Below are positions 43,621 through 55,095 of a stretch of DNA of 64,000 nucleotides, one piece after another. Each line of letters opens with the position of its first letter. Position 1 is the first letter of the stretch. The position numbers were made by a program, and so were the translations under genes. Below the pieces are notes generated by a model, which searched no databases, had not been told where the DNA came from, and worked only from the letters and a program-made list of their open reading frames with translations. The stretch comes from Solenopsis invicta (lineage: Eukaryota > Arthropoda > Insecta > Hymenoptera > Formicidae): NCBI RefSeq assembly GCF_016802725.1, contig NC_052666.1:1931501-1995500 (forward strand). The letters run 5' to 3'.

Positions 43621-46125
43621 ACGTTACCGCCAGTACATCCTTAATAAAACATTATCTTTTTTAGTAAAGAGTTTAAAAAATGTGCGACAAAGGTAAAGAA
43701 AAGAAAAGAAATGAAGTAATGTAAGAAGAAAGAAAGGAGGAAGAATTGAAGAAGTATAAAATAGGAAATAAATAGAAAGTAGACAGGAATTAAAGAACGC
43801 GGAGGAAGTTAAGAATTTAGAATAGAAAGGATGAAAGAAATTTAAGCGTGTAAATAAACATGGGTTTGAAGATTTATTAAAATAATGGTTAAATATCACA
43901 TGATATTTTGACATTTTGTGTTCTAAGAATAAAAATATCTTTTCTTTGAACATTATCTCTTATCGTAAGTATTTTCAAAAATGTGCAATAAAGTAAAAAA
44001 AGAAGAAAAATTCATTAATTTAAGAAGGGAGAAAAGGGAAAAAATTGAAGGGAATATAAAACAGGAATAAAATAGAAAAGCGAAAGGAATTTAAGAAGAT
44101 GGAGAACGTAAATACTTTTAAATCCTGAATATCTCAGGTGATATTTTGACATTTTGTGTCGTAAAAATAAAAACTTCTCCAATAGAATATTATCTGTTAA
44201 TAAAGTTTTTTAAAAATGTAAAGTAAAGATATAGAATAGAAGAGGAATAGAATAATATAAAAAGGAAGGATTAAAGAAGTGTAGAATAGAAATAAAATTA
44301 AATGGAGAAAAGAACTGAAGGTGTTGTAGAAAGTAAAGGTTTTTAAATAAAGGATAAATGGAGTTAAAACATCAATTAAACACCAGAGTAAAGGGTTTTT
44401 TTTTAACATGGGCAAATATTACACGGTATTATATTTTGTGTCATAAAAATAAAAATTTTTCTAATGGAATATTATGTATTTTTGTAGTAAAGTTTGTTAA
44501 AAATGTAAAATGATAAAGAAAATAAAGGAATAAAATAATATAAAATAGAAAAGAGGGAGGAAGAAGGATCGAAAGAGTGTAAAATGGAAACAAAATTGAA
44601 AGAAGAAAGGAATTGAAGATGTTGGAGAAGGTAAAGATTTTTAAATAAAGAATGAATAAAATTAAGACAGCAATTAAGTACCAGTTTAATGGTTCTTTTT
44701 AATAATGGGCAAATATTACATGATATTTTGATGTTTTGTATTATGAGAATAAAAATTTCTGAAATAAAATTTTAACTTTTTTAGTAAACCTTTTCAAAAT
44801 GTGAAATGACAATAAAGAAAAGAAGAGGACTAAAATAATATAAAATAGAAGGTAGGAAGAAGGTAGGATTGAAGGAGTGTAGAATGGAAATAAAATTTAA
44901 TGGAGAAAGGAATTGAAGGTGTTGGAGAAGGTACAGGTTTTTAAATAAAGAATGAATACGTCAAGATCAATTAAAAACCAGTTTGAAGTTTTTTTTAAAT
45001 AATGTGCTAATATTACATATTTTGATATTATGTGTTATAAAAATAAAAATGCCTCTAATAAAATATTATATATTTTAGTAAAGTTTTTAAAAATGATTGA
45101 AATGAAGATATAGAAAAGAAGAAGAATATAACAATATAAAAAGAAAAGATCGAAGGAGTGTAGAACGGAAATATAATTGAATGGAGACAGAAATTGAAGG
45201 TGTTGTAGAAGGTAAAGATTTTTGAATAGAATAATATAAAAAGGAAGGAAGAAAAATGGAAAGATCAAAGGAGTTTAAAATGGAAATAAAATTGAAAGGA
45301 GAAATGAATTGAAGGTGTTGTAGAAGGTAAAGATTTTTAAATAAAAGATGAATAAAGATAAATAAAGACATCAATTAAACACCAGATTAAAAGTTTTTTT
45401 TAATAATGGGCGACTATTACGTGATATTTTGATATTTTGTATCATGAAAATAAAAATTTCTCTAATAGATTATTATTTATTTTAGTAAAGTTTTTTAAAA
45501 ATGTAAAATAAAGATATAGAAAAAAAGAGGAATAAAATAATAAAAAAGAGTAGGAAGGAAAAAGGAAAAATCAAAGGAGTGTAGAATGAAAATAAAATTA
45601 AAAAGAGAAAGGAATTGAAGGTATTAAAGAAGGTAAAGATTTGTTGATAAAATATTATAAAAAGGAAGAAAGATAGGAGGAACGATCAAAGGAGTTGAGA
45701 ATTGAAATAAAATTGAAAGGAGAATGATGTTGGAGAAGATAAAAATTTTTAAATAACATAATATAAAAAGGAAGGTAGGAAGGAAAGAGGAAGGATCGAA
45801 GAAGTGCAGAATGGAAATAAAATTCAAAAGAGAAAGTAATTGAAAGTGTTTAAAAAAGTAAAGATTTTTTAACAGAATAATAGAAAAAGGATGGAGGAAA
45901 TATCAAAGGAGTGCAGAATGGAAATAAAATTGAAAAGAGAAAGTAATTGAACGTGTTTCAGAAGGTTAAGATTTTTAAATGAAGCATAAATAAAAATGAA
46001 GACATCAATTAAACACCAGTTTAAAGGTTTTTTTCTAATAATGTACTAATATTACATGCTATTTTGATATTTTGTGTCATAAAAATAAAAATTTCTCTAA
46101 TATAATTTTATCTATGTCATCTGTT
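43621..46125. repeat. Degenerate purine-rich tandem array, part 2
   Basis: The block ACATTATC/ATATTAT..AGTAAAG recurs at about 43649, 43950, 44188, 44467, 44773, 45062 and 45468, and a final copy near 46100. Unit length is roughly 240-400 bp. Each unit contains a G/A-rich run, a GTGTAGAATGGAAATAAAATT-like line (shorter or longer by unit) and ATTTTGTGTCATAAAAATAAAA at its end. Minus-strand open frames rich in Phe/Leu/Ser simply reflect the pyrimidine-rich complement. Confidence 0.8.
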
Positions 46126-46790
46126 TCTTTTATTTCGATAGATTGTTTAATTTATTACGTGTATCCGGATTCTGCAATATAGACTCTAATCTAACATGTG
46201 TTACGTAGATCGTATTTCCAGTTATTATTCCCATATAGTCAAGTTAGTCATTTATTTTAAACTATTTATGCCTGTTTATATAAACACAAAAATCTCTTAA
46301 AAATTTCTGTAGTAATTATCTTCTTAAATATTTATTGATACAATTAATATTTAATATTTTAAAATATTAAAATTATTAAAAAAAGTTTGTAAATAATAAG
46401 GCGCAAGCACACAAATGTATTAATAAAATTCTAGCTTAATGAGTTCCAAAAACACAAAAATATAAATGGCAAATTTATAAAATCTAATTGAAGAGAAGTT
46501 CACCTCTTTAAAGACAATAAATATTTTTATCTGTATCTTAGAAAAAATTAATATGCTATTTTAACTTGCTTAAATTAATTAAAATTTTATAAATTTGTAA
46601 TTTTTCTACAACACTCAATATGTAAAATAAAATAATCTTTGAATACCTATATTATAATTAAAAGTAAAGATTTGTAAATAAAAAACAAAAGAAATTAAAA
46701 ATACAATTGAACCTGAGTTTCAGGATTTTTTTAGTAATAAATAAATATCATATTACATGTTATGAAGTTTTGTGTTAAAGAAATGAACAT
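46126..46790. other. AT-rich spacer with array-like tail
   Basis: No gene seen. Array-like sequence resumes near 46660 (AAGTAAAGATTTGTAAATAAA). Confidence 0.4.
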
Positions 46791-46950
46791 TTCTTTAATC
46801 GAACATTATCTCTTTTAGTAAAGATTTTAAAATATGTGCAATGAGGGTAGAAAAACGAAGAGACATGAAATAATGTAAGAAGAAAGGAGAAAGAATTGTG
46901 AGAGTGTAAAATAAATAAAAAATATAAAGCAAAAAGGAATCAAAGAAGTA
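46791..46950. repeat. Outlying unit of the purine-rich array
   Basis: TTTAATCGAACATTATCTC and AAGAAAGGAGAAAGAATTG match the unit consensus. After 46950 the sequence changes abruptly to unrelated, more balanced composition. Confidence 0.65.
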
Positions 46951-48530
46951 TCCTGTACAGGTGACACGCAAAGCGAAGACAGACCGACTTCTTTTACGCA
47001 AGTCAGCGAGTTCCATACATGCGAGATTATCAGATCTCAGTAACGGCTGAATCAATCTAGTTCTGAGTAGTCTCAAATGAAAGCTTGAGTAAAATGGCAT
47101 AATAAAAGTTAGTTCAACACTACAAAATTCGGACAAATTTTTTAATCATTTTCTATGAAATCTTGATAAAATTTCTACAAAACCTTTATGAAATATTATT
47201 TCAACAAAACTAGTGTGACGTTTTAATTTATACTCTCTAATACTGTCTCTGTCTATAGCAAGTATTCAAATTATAAGTATTAAAAGTAAAATGTTAGCTT
47301 ATTGTATTCAAAATCTTCAAATTTTTATCACGAAATAACTCTAATTTTAATTGTTAGTTTAATTATTATTGTTGCAGTTCAATCCTTGTATCCTTGTATC
47401 CTTGTATCTTTCACATTTTCGTTCTATAAATACCATATAGATTTCGTTACAGAACTTGAGTCAGTATCCAGTGTCTATATATTAAAGTTATTTATACAGA
47501 AAATTACTTACGTTCAATAGACAAAATAGATCAGTGATGCTGTATTATGATTGGTTTCGACACATAGATTCAGCGAAGAACTAAATGTAAAAATCAATGA
47601 TGTTAAAGAATCACTAAGCTCTCACCAATCTGTTGAACACAATATGATACAGATTTTATATGATACAGATTCTGTAATGAGATATCTATATAGTATTTAT
47701 AGAAACGAAATTAAGGATTAAAAATTCTTTTACCTATTGTTTATAACATGTTGACAATTTAAAGACACAGTATGTTGCACGTTAGTTGTTCATAAATTGC
47801 TGAAAACTGTTGCCATCAAATTGCCTACAGATTTTCTACAAGTCCTTCCATTGTTTACAATATGAGGGCAACCTAGCAGCAACACTTGTTTTATACCCAT
47901 TGTTTGGATTTTGTGGACTTTTTGTTGCGTGCCGTTAGGTTGCAGAAAACTCAATTTAAAGTATATTGCCAATAGATTGTTGGGAAATTGCTATTATTAT
48001 ATTCAAAAAATTTTTACTGACAAAAATGTATTGAAAAGAGGATATTCCCTACAATTTACAATCATTTGGCTATCTGAGTAAAAAATAAATATTTAAAAAA
48101 TATTAAGTAAACGTTATATAAATGTTTACTAAAATCATTTTTTCTAATGTAAAATTAATGGCGAAGAAATGTTAACATAATGTTAAATAAACGTTAAAAA
48201 AATGTTTTCTAAAATTGTTTTCTCAAATAAATAATTAAAAAAATATATAAAACGTGAAATAAACGTTTAAAAAATATTAACTGAGATCATTTTCTGAAAT
48301 GAATAATTCATAAAAAATTAAATGTTTAATAATATTAAATAACGTTTTTCAGAATCATTTTTAATGAATATTTCATGAAAAAAGAAAATGTTAAATGAAT
48401 ATTTTTTCTCAAAATAATAAATTTTAATAAAAAATGAACATTTAAGAAACATTTCTAAATATTGTCTATTGCTTGAAAAGTTGCAACGTTACGGAAAAAA
48501 AAATAATTTTAGAGAAAACGAAAAATAAAA
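46951..48530. other. Spacer with degenerate AT repeats
   Basis: No coding gene recognised. From 48080 to 48480 there are diverged units of about 80 bp around AATAAACGTTAAAAAAATGTTT and AGAATCATTTT-type words (AAACGTT plus ATGTTT). Confidence 0.45.
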
Positions 48531-49418
48531 TGTTAAATATCTAACCTATACTTACATACACTCGTAAGCGAGATTATAGCGGAAAGTCTGTCCCGATTTA
48601 CAAAGAGAGAGAAACTTAAGTTGCCAGGATGGCTAGTCTTCTCTGTATTTTATTCTGGATACGGCCTAGGGATTCGACCTTGATCAAACATCGACTTCTC
48701 GACGACAGGAACTTGCTCCGACCACGTGCTCCGGCTTATGTAATATGGCGGTACTCCAAGAAGAATGTCCTGCCACGTGCACTGTGAATACTGAGTCAAG
48801 TGAGAAATTACTGTACTGTATTTTATATGTGAAATAAATCAGTCTTTATTTAATACACGACACAGCCTGCTTTTCTTTATACTACACGACTAAATGATTC
48901 GATTACGATTAAGTTCTACAACGCGACAAACTCGCATGGAACTGATCCGCTTTGCGTGCCTTCACAAGGGAGAATGACGACCGCATTCCTTCCCTTCGTG
49001 GTGCGGCGCGAAAAAGAGCCTGTTCGAAGGCTCCAACTATTCTCGAAGTTGGAATATTTCCGAAATACGGCACGCTCTACAATCGTAGCGAATTCGATTG
49101 GATGTTCTAGTGCGCACTGGTACGCACTGAGTGCGCCCTCTTCTAGTGTGTTGCATTCGGTTGGCCTGCACTCCACTGGTTCAGAAACTATGGTGTGTTC
49201 GATTGATAATGCACTGAAAAGGTGCTAGTAAAAACGTGTTCGATTGAATTGCATTACTCTAGTTCAGTGATACCTTTATGTTAGATTGAACGCACTACAC
49301 TAGTACAGAATGCACTGAACCGCACCGAGATTTTCGGCAGTGCGGTTCAGTGCGTTCCGTACTTATAGTTTAGTACAAAATTGATACAACGTATATAATA
49401 GCAGGAGATGGCAAAAAT
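48531..49418. other. More GC-balanced non-coding block with 14-bp hairpin
   Basis: A region of mixed composition without a recognised gene. It contains GTGAAATAAATCAGTCTTTA (near 48830), which looks like a transcript 3' end or LTR R region, and repeated GTTCGATTG words (49085-49290). A perfect 14-bp stem GCACTGAACCGCAC/GTGCGGTTCAGTGC lies at 49312-49325 and 49340-49353. Probably mobile-element debris. Confidence 0.45.
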
Positions 49419-49755
49419 ATGATAGAAAAAATATTGTTATTAGACGAACTATTATATAGTTCAAGCAGTTTCGGCGATGAAGAAATAATGACAATATTAA
49501 TGAAATGTGAAAATATTCCAAAAGTGAAAAATATTATGGAAATTATTAATAAATAATCTGACAAGGAGGTATGTTGTACGAAATTTCAACATATTTTAAA
49601 TGTTTGTTATTTTAGATTTAAAACATTTGTTAATAGTTTCAGCGACATTTTCGTTTGAAACGAAGCACGTTCGATATATTGAATAATATGTATTTAAATT
49701 TGGAAATTTATAATACAACAACAGAGCATGGTAGGCGTAAAATAATAAATAGTGA

Positions 49756-49964
49756 TGTACACCTATGGAATTTGATTCTGTCCATGGGGAAATTTTCTAA
49801 ACTGAGAAGTCATCACTTTTTACATACTCGCAGTTTATGATTAAGGTAACGACTAGAGCTTATTGGTCATTACGTTAATCATAAACTGTAAATATGTAGA
49901 AAGATAGCGACTTCTTAGTTTGGAAAATTTTCCCATAGACAGAATCAAATTCCATGGGTGTACA
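49756..49964. repeat. Palindromic unit A (about 209 bp foldback)
   Basis: Begins TGTACACCTATGGAATTTGA and ends with the complement (TCAAATTCCATGGGTGTACA). Arms are about 95 bp with a short centre near GAGCTTATTGG. Contains CATACTCGCAGTTTATGATT and its inverted counterpart AATCATAAACTGTAAATATG. Confidence 0.85.
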
Positions 49965-50166
49965 CCCAAGGACTTTGATTCTGTCTATGGGGAAATTTTC
50001 CAAACTAAGAAGTCGCTATCTTTCTACATATTTACAGTTTATGATTAACGTAACGACCAATAAGCTCTAGTCGGTTCATTAATCATGAACTGAGAGTATG
50101 TAGAAAGTGGTGACTTCTCAGTTTGGAAAATTTCTCCATGGACAGAATCGAAGTCGCTGGGTGTTT
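49961..50166. repeat. Palindromic unit B, tandem copy of A
   Basis: Shares TACACCC with A and repeats the same inverted layout (GGACTTTGATTCTGTCTATG ... CATGGACAGAATCG). It abuts the large palindrome at GGGTGTTTACG. Confidence 0.85.
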
Positions 50167-51612
50167 ACGATAACTAATCGGATCTCGGATTGGATTGAAC
50201 AATGGTACTCAACGTAAGTATAGAAAATTTCCCTAGGCTAATCGGATTGACGATTGCTGTCTCAAATGTAATCCGATTGATGATGAAAGCGTGGAGACCG
50301 AGAAGCATGCTTGAAAAGTAAGTCTCTTTATTTTTTTAAATAATAACACAAAAAATCAAAGATTAAGTTAAAAAGAATGATTTGAATTTAGATTTATTGT
50401 AATTTTTTTTTGTCTAAACACTGGATTTCGTTTAAATTTCTGTTTGTAAAAATTAATTAATCTATTCTAAAGTTTGTGGTTATATCGGAAACAAATCAAA
50501 ATTAATAAAACAATTATTAATTATTAGGTACATATTAAAGCATATAATATTTCAAGCATATCATATAGAATTCCTGTTTATTATAAACTTAGTAAACATA
50601 ACTTTGAAATTATTTTTTCAACTACATTATACATTAATCAATATTAATTTATATGTTAAAAATCAATAATGTTTCTAAAAATGTTCTTTTTATTCTTTTC
50701 CAAATCGTAAATAAACTTCAATTCCATGAATAAATAAAAATTACTGGAAAATGGATTTATATGAAGAGGGCATTATTGAACAATATCAATTTGTGCTAAC
50801 TTAAAATTTGTAAAATCTACTTTTCTTTATTAGTTGTTTATTAGAGAGTAATAATATAAAAATGTAATATACGCATCATATATGCATACAATTATTTTAA
50901 TTTTATTTATGTATATTCCGTTCTTATATTATTACTCTCTAATGAACAACTAACAAAGAATAGTAGATTTTACAAATTTTAAGTTAGCACAAATTGATAA
51001 TGTTCAATAATGCCCTTTTCATGTCAATCCATTTTCCAGTAATTTTTATTTATTCTTGGAGTTGAAGTTTATTTATGATCTGGAAAAGAATAAAAAAAAC
51101 ATTTTCAGATACATTATTGATTTTTAACATATAAATTAATATTGATTAATGTATAATGTAGTTGAATAATTTCAAAGTTATTTTTACTGAGTTTATAATA
51201 AACAGGAATTCTATATGATATGCTTGAAATATTATATGCTTTAATATGTACCTAATAATTAATAATTGTTTTATTAATTTTGATTTGTTTCCGATATAAC
51301 CACAAACTTTAGAATAGATTAATTAATTTTTACAAACAGAAATTTAAACGAAATCCAGTGTTTAGACAAAAAAATTACAATAAATCTAAATTCAAATCAT
51401 TCTTTTTAATTTTATCTTTGATTTTTTGTGTTATTATTTAAAAAAATAAAGAGACTTTTCAAGCATGCTTCTCGGTCTCCACGCTTTCGTCATCAATCGG
51501 ATTACATTTGAGACAGCAATCGTCAATCCGATTAGCCTAGGGAAATTTTCTATACCTACGTTGAGTACCATTGTTCAATCCAATCCGAGATCCGATTAGT
51601 TATCGTAAACAC
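50161..51612. repeat. Large palindrome with arms of about 700 bp
   Basis: The left arm (50161 to about 50862) starts GTGTTTACGATAACTAATCG; the right arm (about 50921-51612) ends CGATTAGTTATCGTAAACAC. The arms match nearly base for base by eye, including GAAGCATGCTTGAAAAG versus CTTTTCAAGCATGCTTC, with only scattered differences. The central non-matching loop is about 60 bp. No coding capacity is seen in the arms. Confidence 0.9.
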
Positions 51613-51625
51613 CCTTTGGGTGTAC

Positions 51626-51920
51626 ATCCGATAAAAAACATACCATAAGAGGGCTAATAGCTGTACACCCAAGGACTTTGATTCTGTCCACGGGGAAATT
51701 TTCTAAACTAAGAAGTCGCTATCTTTTTACATACTCGCAGTTTATGATTAATGAAACGACTAGAGCTTATTGGTCGTTACGTTAATCATGAACTGTAAGT
51801 ATGTAGAAAGATAGCGACTTCTCAGTTTAGACAATTTTCCCAATCCGAGATCCGATTAGTTATCGTAAACACCCTTTGGGTGTACAGCTATTAGCTCTCT
51901 TATAGTATGTTTTTTATATA
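51626..51920. repeat. Palindromic unit D inside a further inverted pair
   Basis: A third copy of the A/B unit (about 51664-51840) is itself bracketed by ATAAAAAACATACCATAAGA...CTGTACACCC (51630-51668) and the complement (51879-51918). A 46-bp direct repeat beginning CAATCCGAGATCCGATTAG occurs at 51581-51626 and 51841-51886, on either side of unit D. Confidence 0.8.
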
Positions 51921-52364
51921 TTTATGTGATTAATATGTATATACATAAGTATTTAATAATATTTACAGGTTTGCAGGAAACAAATGTGTGATACGGGACA
52001 TTGCATCTAGATTTAATGTAGCAGAATCTACTTTTCATTCTATCATAACAAATGTTATAAAATATTTTAATTATATTGCTCCAAATATGATAAAAATGCC
52101 AGATACAGAAGATAGAAAAAGATTAGTTGCTCGTGAATTTGAAGATGTGCGTAGTTTTTTTATGTTTAAAAAAATGCATAACAGTTGACTGATAATTTAT
52201 TAGTGGTAGTAATCAATAGATCAACTAATAATTATCAATATATAGCAATAGTTATAGTTCAAGTTACCAGTTGTACTCAGTTGGGTCAGAGTAAATAACT
52301 TCACCTAGGTTAATGTAAATACCCGCACTCAGGCCGGTATTCATAGTCGAGTCTCAAGTCAGCA

Positions 52365-52515
52365 CTTAAGATCGTCTTGGCGAAGATCGTCTTATTCGAA
52401 TAAGATCGTCTCAATAGTAGTACATTTCGTAGTCATGACTTGAGGCGAGCTTGGCGAAGAAGTTCTTGCTCAAGTTGTGCTTATTTGATATAAGATCGTT
52501 TTCGCGAAGCAATGC
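52365..52515. promoter_or_regulatory. Left subterminal AAGATCGTCTT repeats of Harbinger
   Basis: AAGATCGTCTT or close variants occur at about 52369, 52385, 52403 and 52490 just inside the left tip. Related 11-mers occur inside the right tip, so they are plausible binding sites for transposase or the Myb-like protein. Function is inferred. Confidence 0.55.
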
Positions 52516-52790
52516 TCAAGTTAATGCTTATTTGTGAATCGGCTGTTTCCGTGATATTTCCTATAAAACCTCCAATGAGAACATTGCATATATTGAGCTA
52601 AACGGAACAGACTTAATATTTTATCGCATCTGTTACATTTAGTTAATTACTACGCATTAAGTGTATTAATTTATAAGTTTAATAGTTTAAATTATTAAGA
52701 CTAAAAGAAAAAATATTCAGGTATGAAACGTTAATTAGAAAACGACATATCCGGAGATTGCTCATTTTTATAAAATTATTAAAATCAGTG

Positions 52791-53027
52791 AACTCAAGTA
52801 TTATAACCTCAACAGCAGACTCGAGAATCTCGACTGTCTAACGAAGTTCGTTATCCTAATTCTCTCACACAGTGTGAAAAGCATAAAAATTAATTCTGGA
52901 GATTTAGTAGAAATAATTTTTATGTTTTTCACATTGCACAAGAGAATCGGGATAACGAACTTCGTTAGCCAGTCGAGATTCTTGAGTCTACTGTTGAGGT
53001 TATAATATAGATACAGGTACTTGAGTT
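52791..53027. repeat. Foldback MITE inside the Harbinger element
   Basis: AACTCAAGTATTATAACCTC...GACTCGAGAATCTCGACTG at 52791 is repeated inverted, ending TACTTGAGTT at 53027. Arms are about 95 bp, including CTAACGAAGTTCGTTAT, which is itself palindromic. The loop is about 45 bp. Non-coding. Confidence 0.85.
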
Positions 53028-53190
53028 GGTTTATTTTTAAAAGTATCAAACATCTTAAAAAAGAAAGATCCGTTTTTAATTTACTAAGTTTTAAGGTTAT
53101 ATATTTTTAAATATATTTTATTTGGATAAGTGAAAATTTTATTTAAATTATTTCATTATTTTTTTAATTAAATATTGTATTATTTACAGA

Positions 53191-53616
53191 ATGTCACGCA
53201 ATGAAAAGCCTCAAACATCCAAAAACAAGCACTATACATTGATCGAGAGAAAAATATTTTTACAAATACTTGAGAAATATAAAAATGTAATTGAAGTTAA
53301 AGTACACTTAAGGAAAAGTACAAGCAAGCAAGTTCCTCCAAAGGTACCAATTAAAAAAAGAAAGCATCAAGAAGTGTCTTATCAAGAAACAGAAGATAAT
53401 TTACGGGTACAACGTATTTAGCAAGTAATGAGTCAAGAGCAAGATTTAGCGACTGTCAAATTAAAACACGAACAAAATATGAATAAAATGAGAGAAGAGC
53501 ATTTAAAACACATGAACGAAATGGAAGCACTGCATAAAAAAGAAATAAATAAGTTAGAAAGGGAAATTAAAATAACAAAACTGAAAATTTTACAAAGTCA
53601 ACAAAGAAAATATTGA
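53191..53616 (+). pseudogene. Harbinger Myb/SANT-like DNA-binding protein, shortened
   Basis: Starts at ATG 53191 (MSRNEKPQTSKNKHYTLIER). It has KIFLQILEKYKNVIE, the first helix of the Myb/SANT-like domain found in Harbinger accessory proteins, then jumps to a Lys-rich stretch (KKRKHQEVSYQE); the later SANT helices seem deleted. An in-frame TAG at 53419-53421 splits it. The same frame then continues SQEQDLATVKLKHEQNMNKM to KLEREIKITKLKILQSQQ, a predicted coiled coil, ending 53616. In active elements this protein helps transposase reach the nucleus and bind the ends. With 142 codons it is shorter than the usual 200 or more. The domain assignment rests on one helix and on context. Confidence 0.65.
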
Positions 53617-54925
53617 TTTACAATTGTAAAACTTTTCCTAGGAAACGTGAAAAGTAATGAAAATTTTTTCCATTAATTTTAGTGGTACAAATTTTTACTT
53701 TTCACATTTTTACCTTAGGAAAAATGTTACTCCGTTTTGGTGTAACATCTTGCTCTTGGCCTATTACGCGCACAACAATTTTTTTGAGGATGTTGGGATC
53801 AATACTTTTTTTTTGTTTTAAATCAGTGCCATCCAACATTTGAATGAGTACATCCTAATTATAGTTTTTACTGTTTGACAGATAAGTGACGGCTGTTTGT
53901 ATTTCTCATATATCTCGCTTCATGCAAGTTGGATGACTTTTTTATTTTTGTTTTAGACTTTGAATTTAAATGTATTAGTGTTTATGTCTATTGTTAATGT
54001 CTAATACTTATTTTTATTTTATAACTGTTTTGTTGTAGTGCACAACGTTTAGTCTTAGGTATGGTACTACTTTAGAATTATTATAAGTTTTTGAATGTTT
54101 TATTATTTTTTGTATTTATCTAACAAATGGCTTATCACACTTGGGAATTGAAAAATTTATGATTTTTGTTTTAATATTTTTATTACTTTCACTAACAAGT
54201 AGCCAAAAGGTTGGCAAATATTTTACGTAACAATATGTAACATGTAAGAACACAGTGTACAAGTGTACTATATTTTTTAAGAACAAAGTGTACAAGTGTA
54301 AATATATTTTTATAATTATTGAAATATATGTAATTAAAGTTACATTTAAAAACGACTTCACTCTTTCAGTTATAATATCACAAAGTTTGAATTTCACTCA
54401 GATTCTGCCAAAAGAATTTTGCTTTATACGATATACGTTAATATACAATCGCTTTCAAATTGAAAATAATATCCAAATAATTTGGAGCAAAATATGATGG
54501 TTGATTATTATACTGTTTGATTGTTTAAAATAACACAAGATTTAACATATCAAAATTACAAGATAATAATTGAGGCCGAGTCAAAACATTCCGATCTTAT
54601 TTCAACAAAATATGAATGTGATTGTTGTATAAACTTTGTTTAAAGTTTACGTATCATTTACTAATAACTTAAATTTTATTCGAAGTTTTGTTAATTTATG
54701 CGTCAAAAATTAATTATAAATTACGTATTAAATATTGTATAATTATATAATAATAAATAAATAGCACGTATCTGTAATAAATATTTATTATATCTAATTT
54801 AATTACACATACTTATGGTAATAATTAATATAATTATTGTCTTAAAAATTAATATAATTAAAAAAGAAAATTGAATTGACAAATTTTTATATATAACGTT
54901 GGAAAGATTGATCAAATAAAACATT
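53617..54925. other. Non-coding interior of the Harbinger element
   Basis: AT-rich with no recognisable coding sequence. It probably includes the 3' UTR of the Myb-like gene. A direct duplication GAACAAAGTGTACAAGTGTA/GAACACAGTGTACAAGTGTA lies at 54250-54300. Confidence 0.45.
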
Positions 54926-54929
54926 CAAA

Positions 54930-55095
54930 ACAATAATTTTTTTAATGAAGAAGATGAAGAAGATGAAGAAAAGGAATAAATACGTGCATCAAAACGTTAC
55001 ATTCGTGATAAAGAAAATCTATTCAAATTTTTTAACAAACAAGAATGTAAAAAAAAAATTTCGATTTTCAAAGGATTCCGTAATACATGGTAAAA
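54930..55095 (+). repeat. Inverted partial copy of Harbinger transposase exon 1
   Basis: Read on the plus strand this matches exon 1 of the transposase at about 58240-58390 (minus): the GAAGAAGATGAAGAA acidic stretch, then AAACGTTACATTCGTGATA and TTTCGATTTTC. Indels and stops break the frame. It lies just past the transposase 3' end, so the two copies face each other across the gene. Confidence 0.85.

Larger units (their letters stand above)
49419..52190 (+). pseudogene. PIF/Harbinger-like transposase (second family), split by palindrome cluster
   Basis: Exon 1 (49419-49568) encodes MIEKILLLDELLYSSSS to IMEIINK, has an in-frame TAA, and ends at GAG|GTATGT. Exon 2 begins after TTTCAG at about 49644 with RHFRLKRSTFDILNNMYLNL and reaches EHGRRKIINSD. 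It is cut at about 49756 by a 2.2-kb block of nested inverted repeats. Coding resumes after TTACAG near 51968 with VIRDIASRFNVAESTFHSII and YIAPNMIKMPDTEDRKRL, then decays by 52190. Spacing and wording (FRRHFRL.R.TF, GRRKI, IASRFNVA.ST, P.MI..P) match the N-terminal half of Harbinger/ALP1-type transposases. The catalytic core is absent. Inactive. Confidence 0.7.

Noticed and set aside
43624..46300. Phe/Leu/Ser-rich minus-strand frames resembling membrane proteins
   Set aside because: They are the pyrimidine-rich complement of the tandem purine array, repeated with each unit.
48531..48920. Solo LTR starting TGTTAAATAT and ending TTCTACA
   Set aside because: The flanks show no matching target duplication and no second copy is in the window. 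The AATAAA-like signal alone is not enough.
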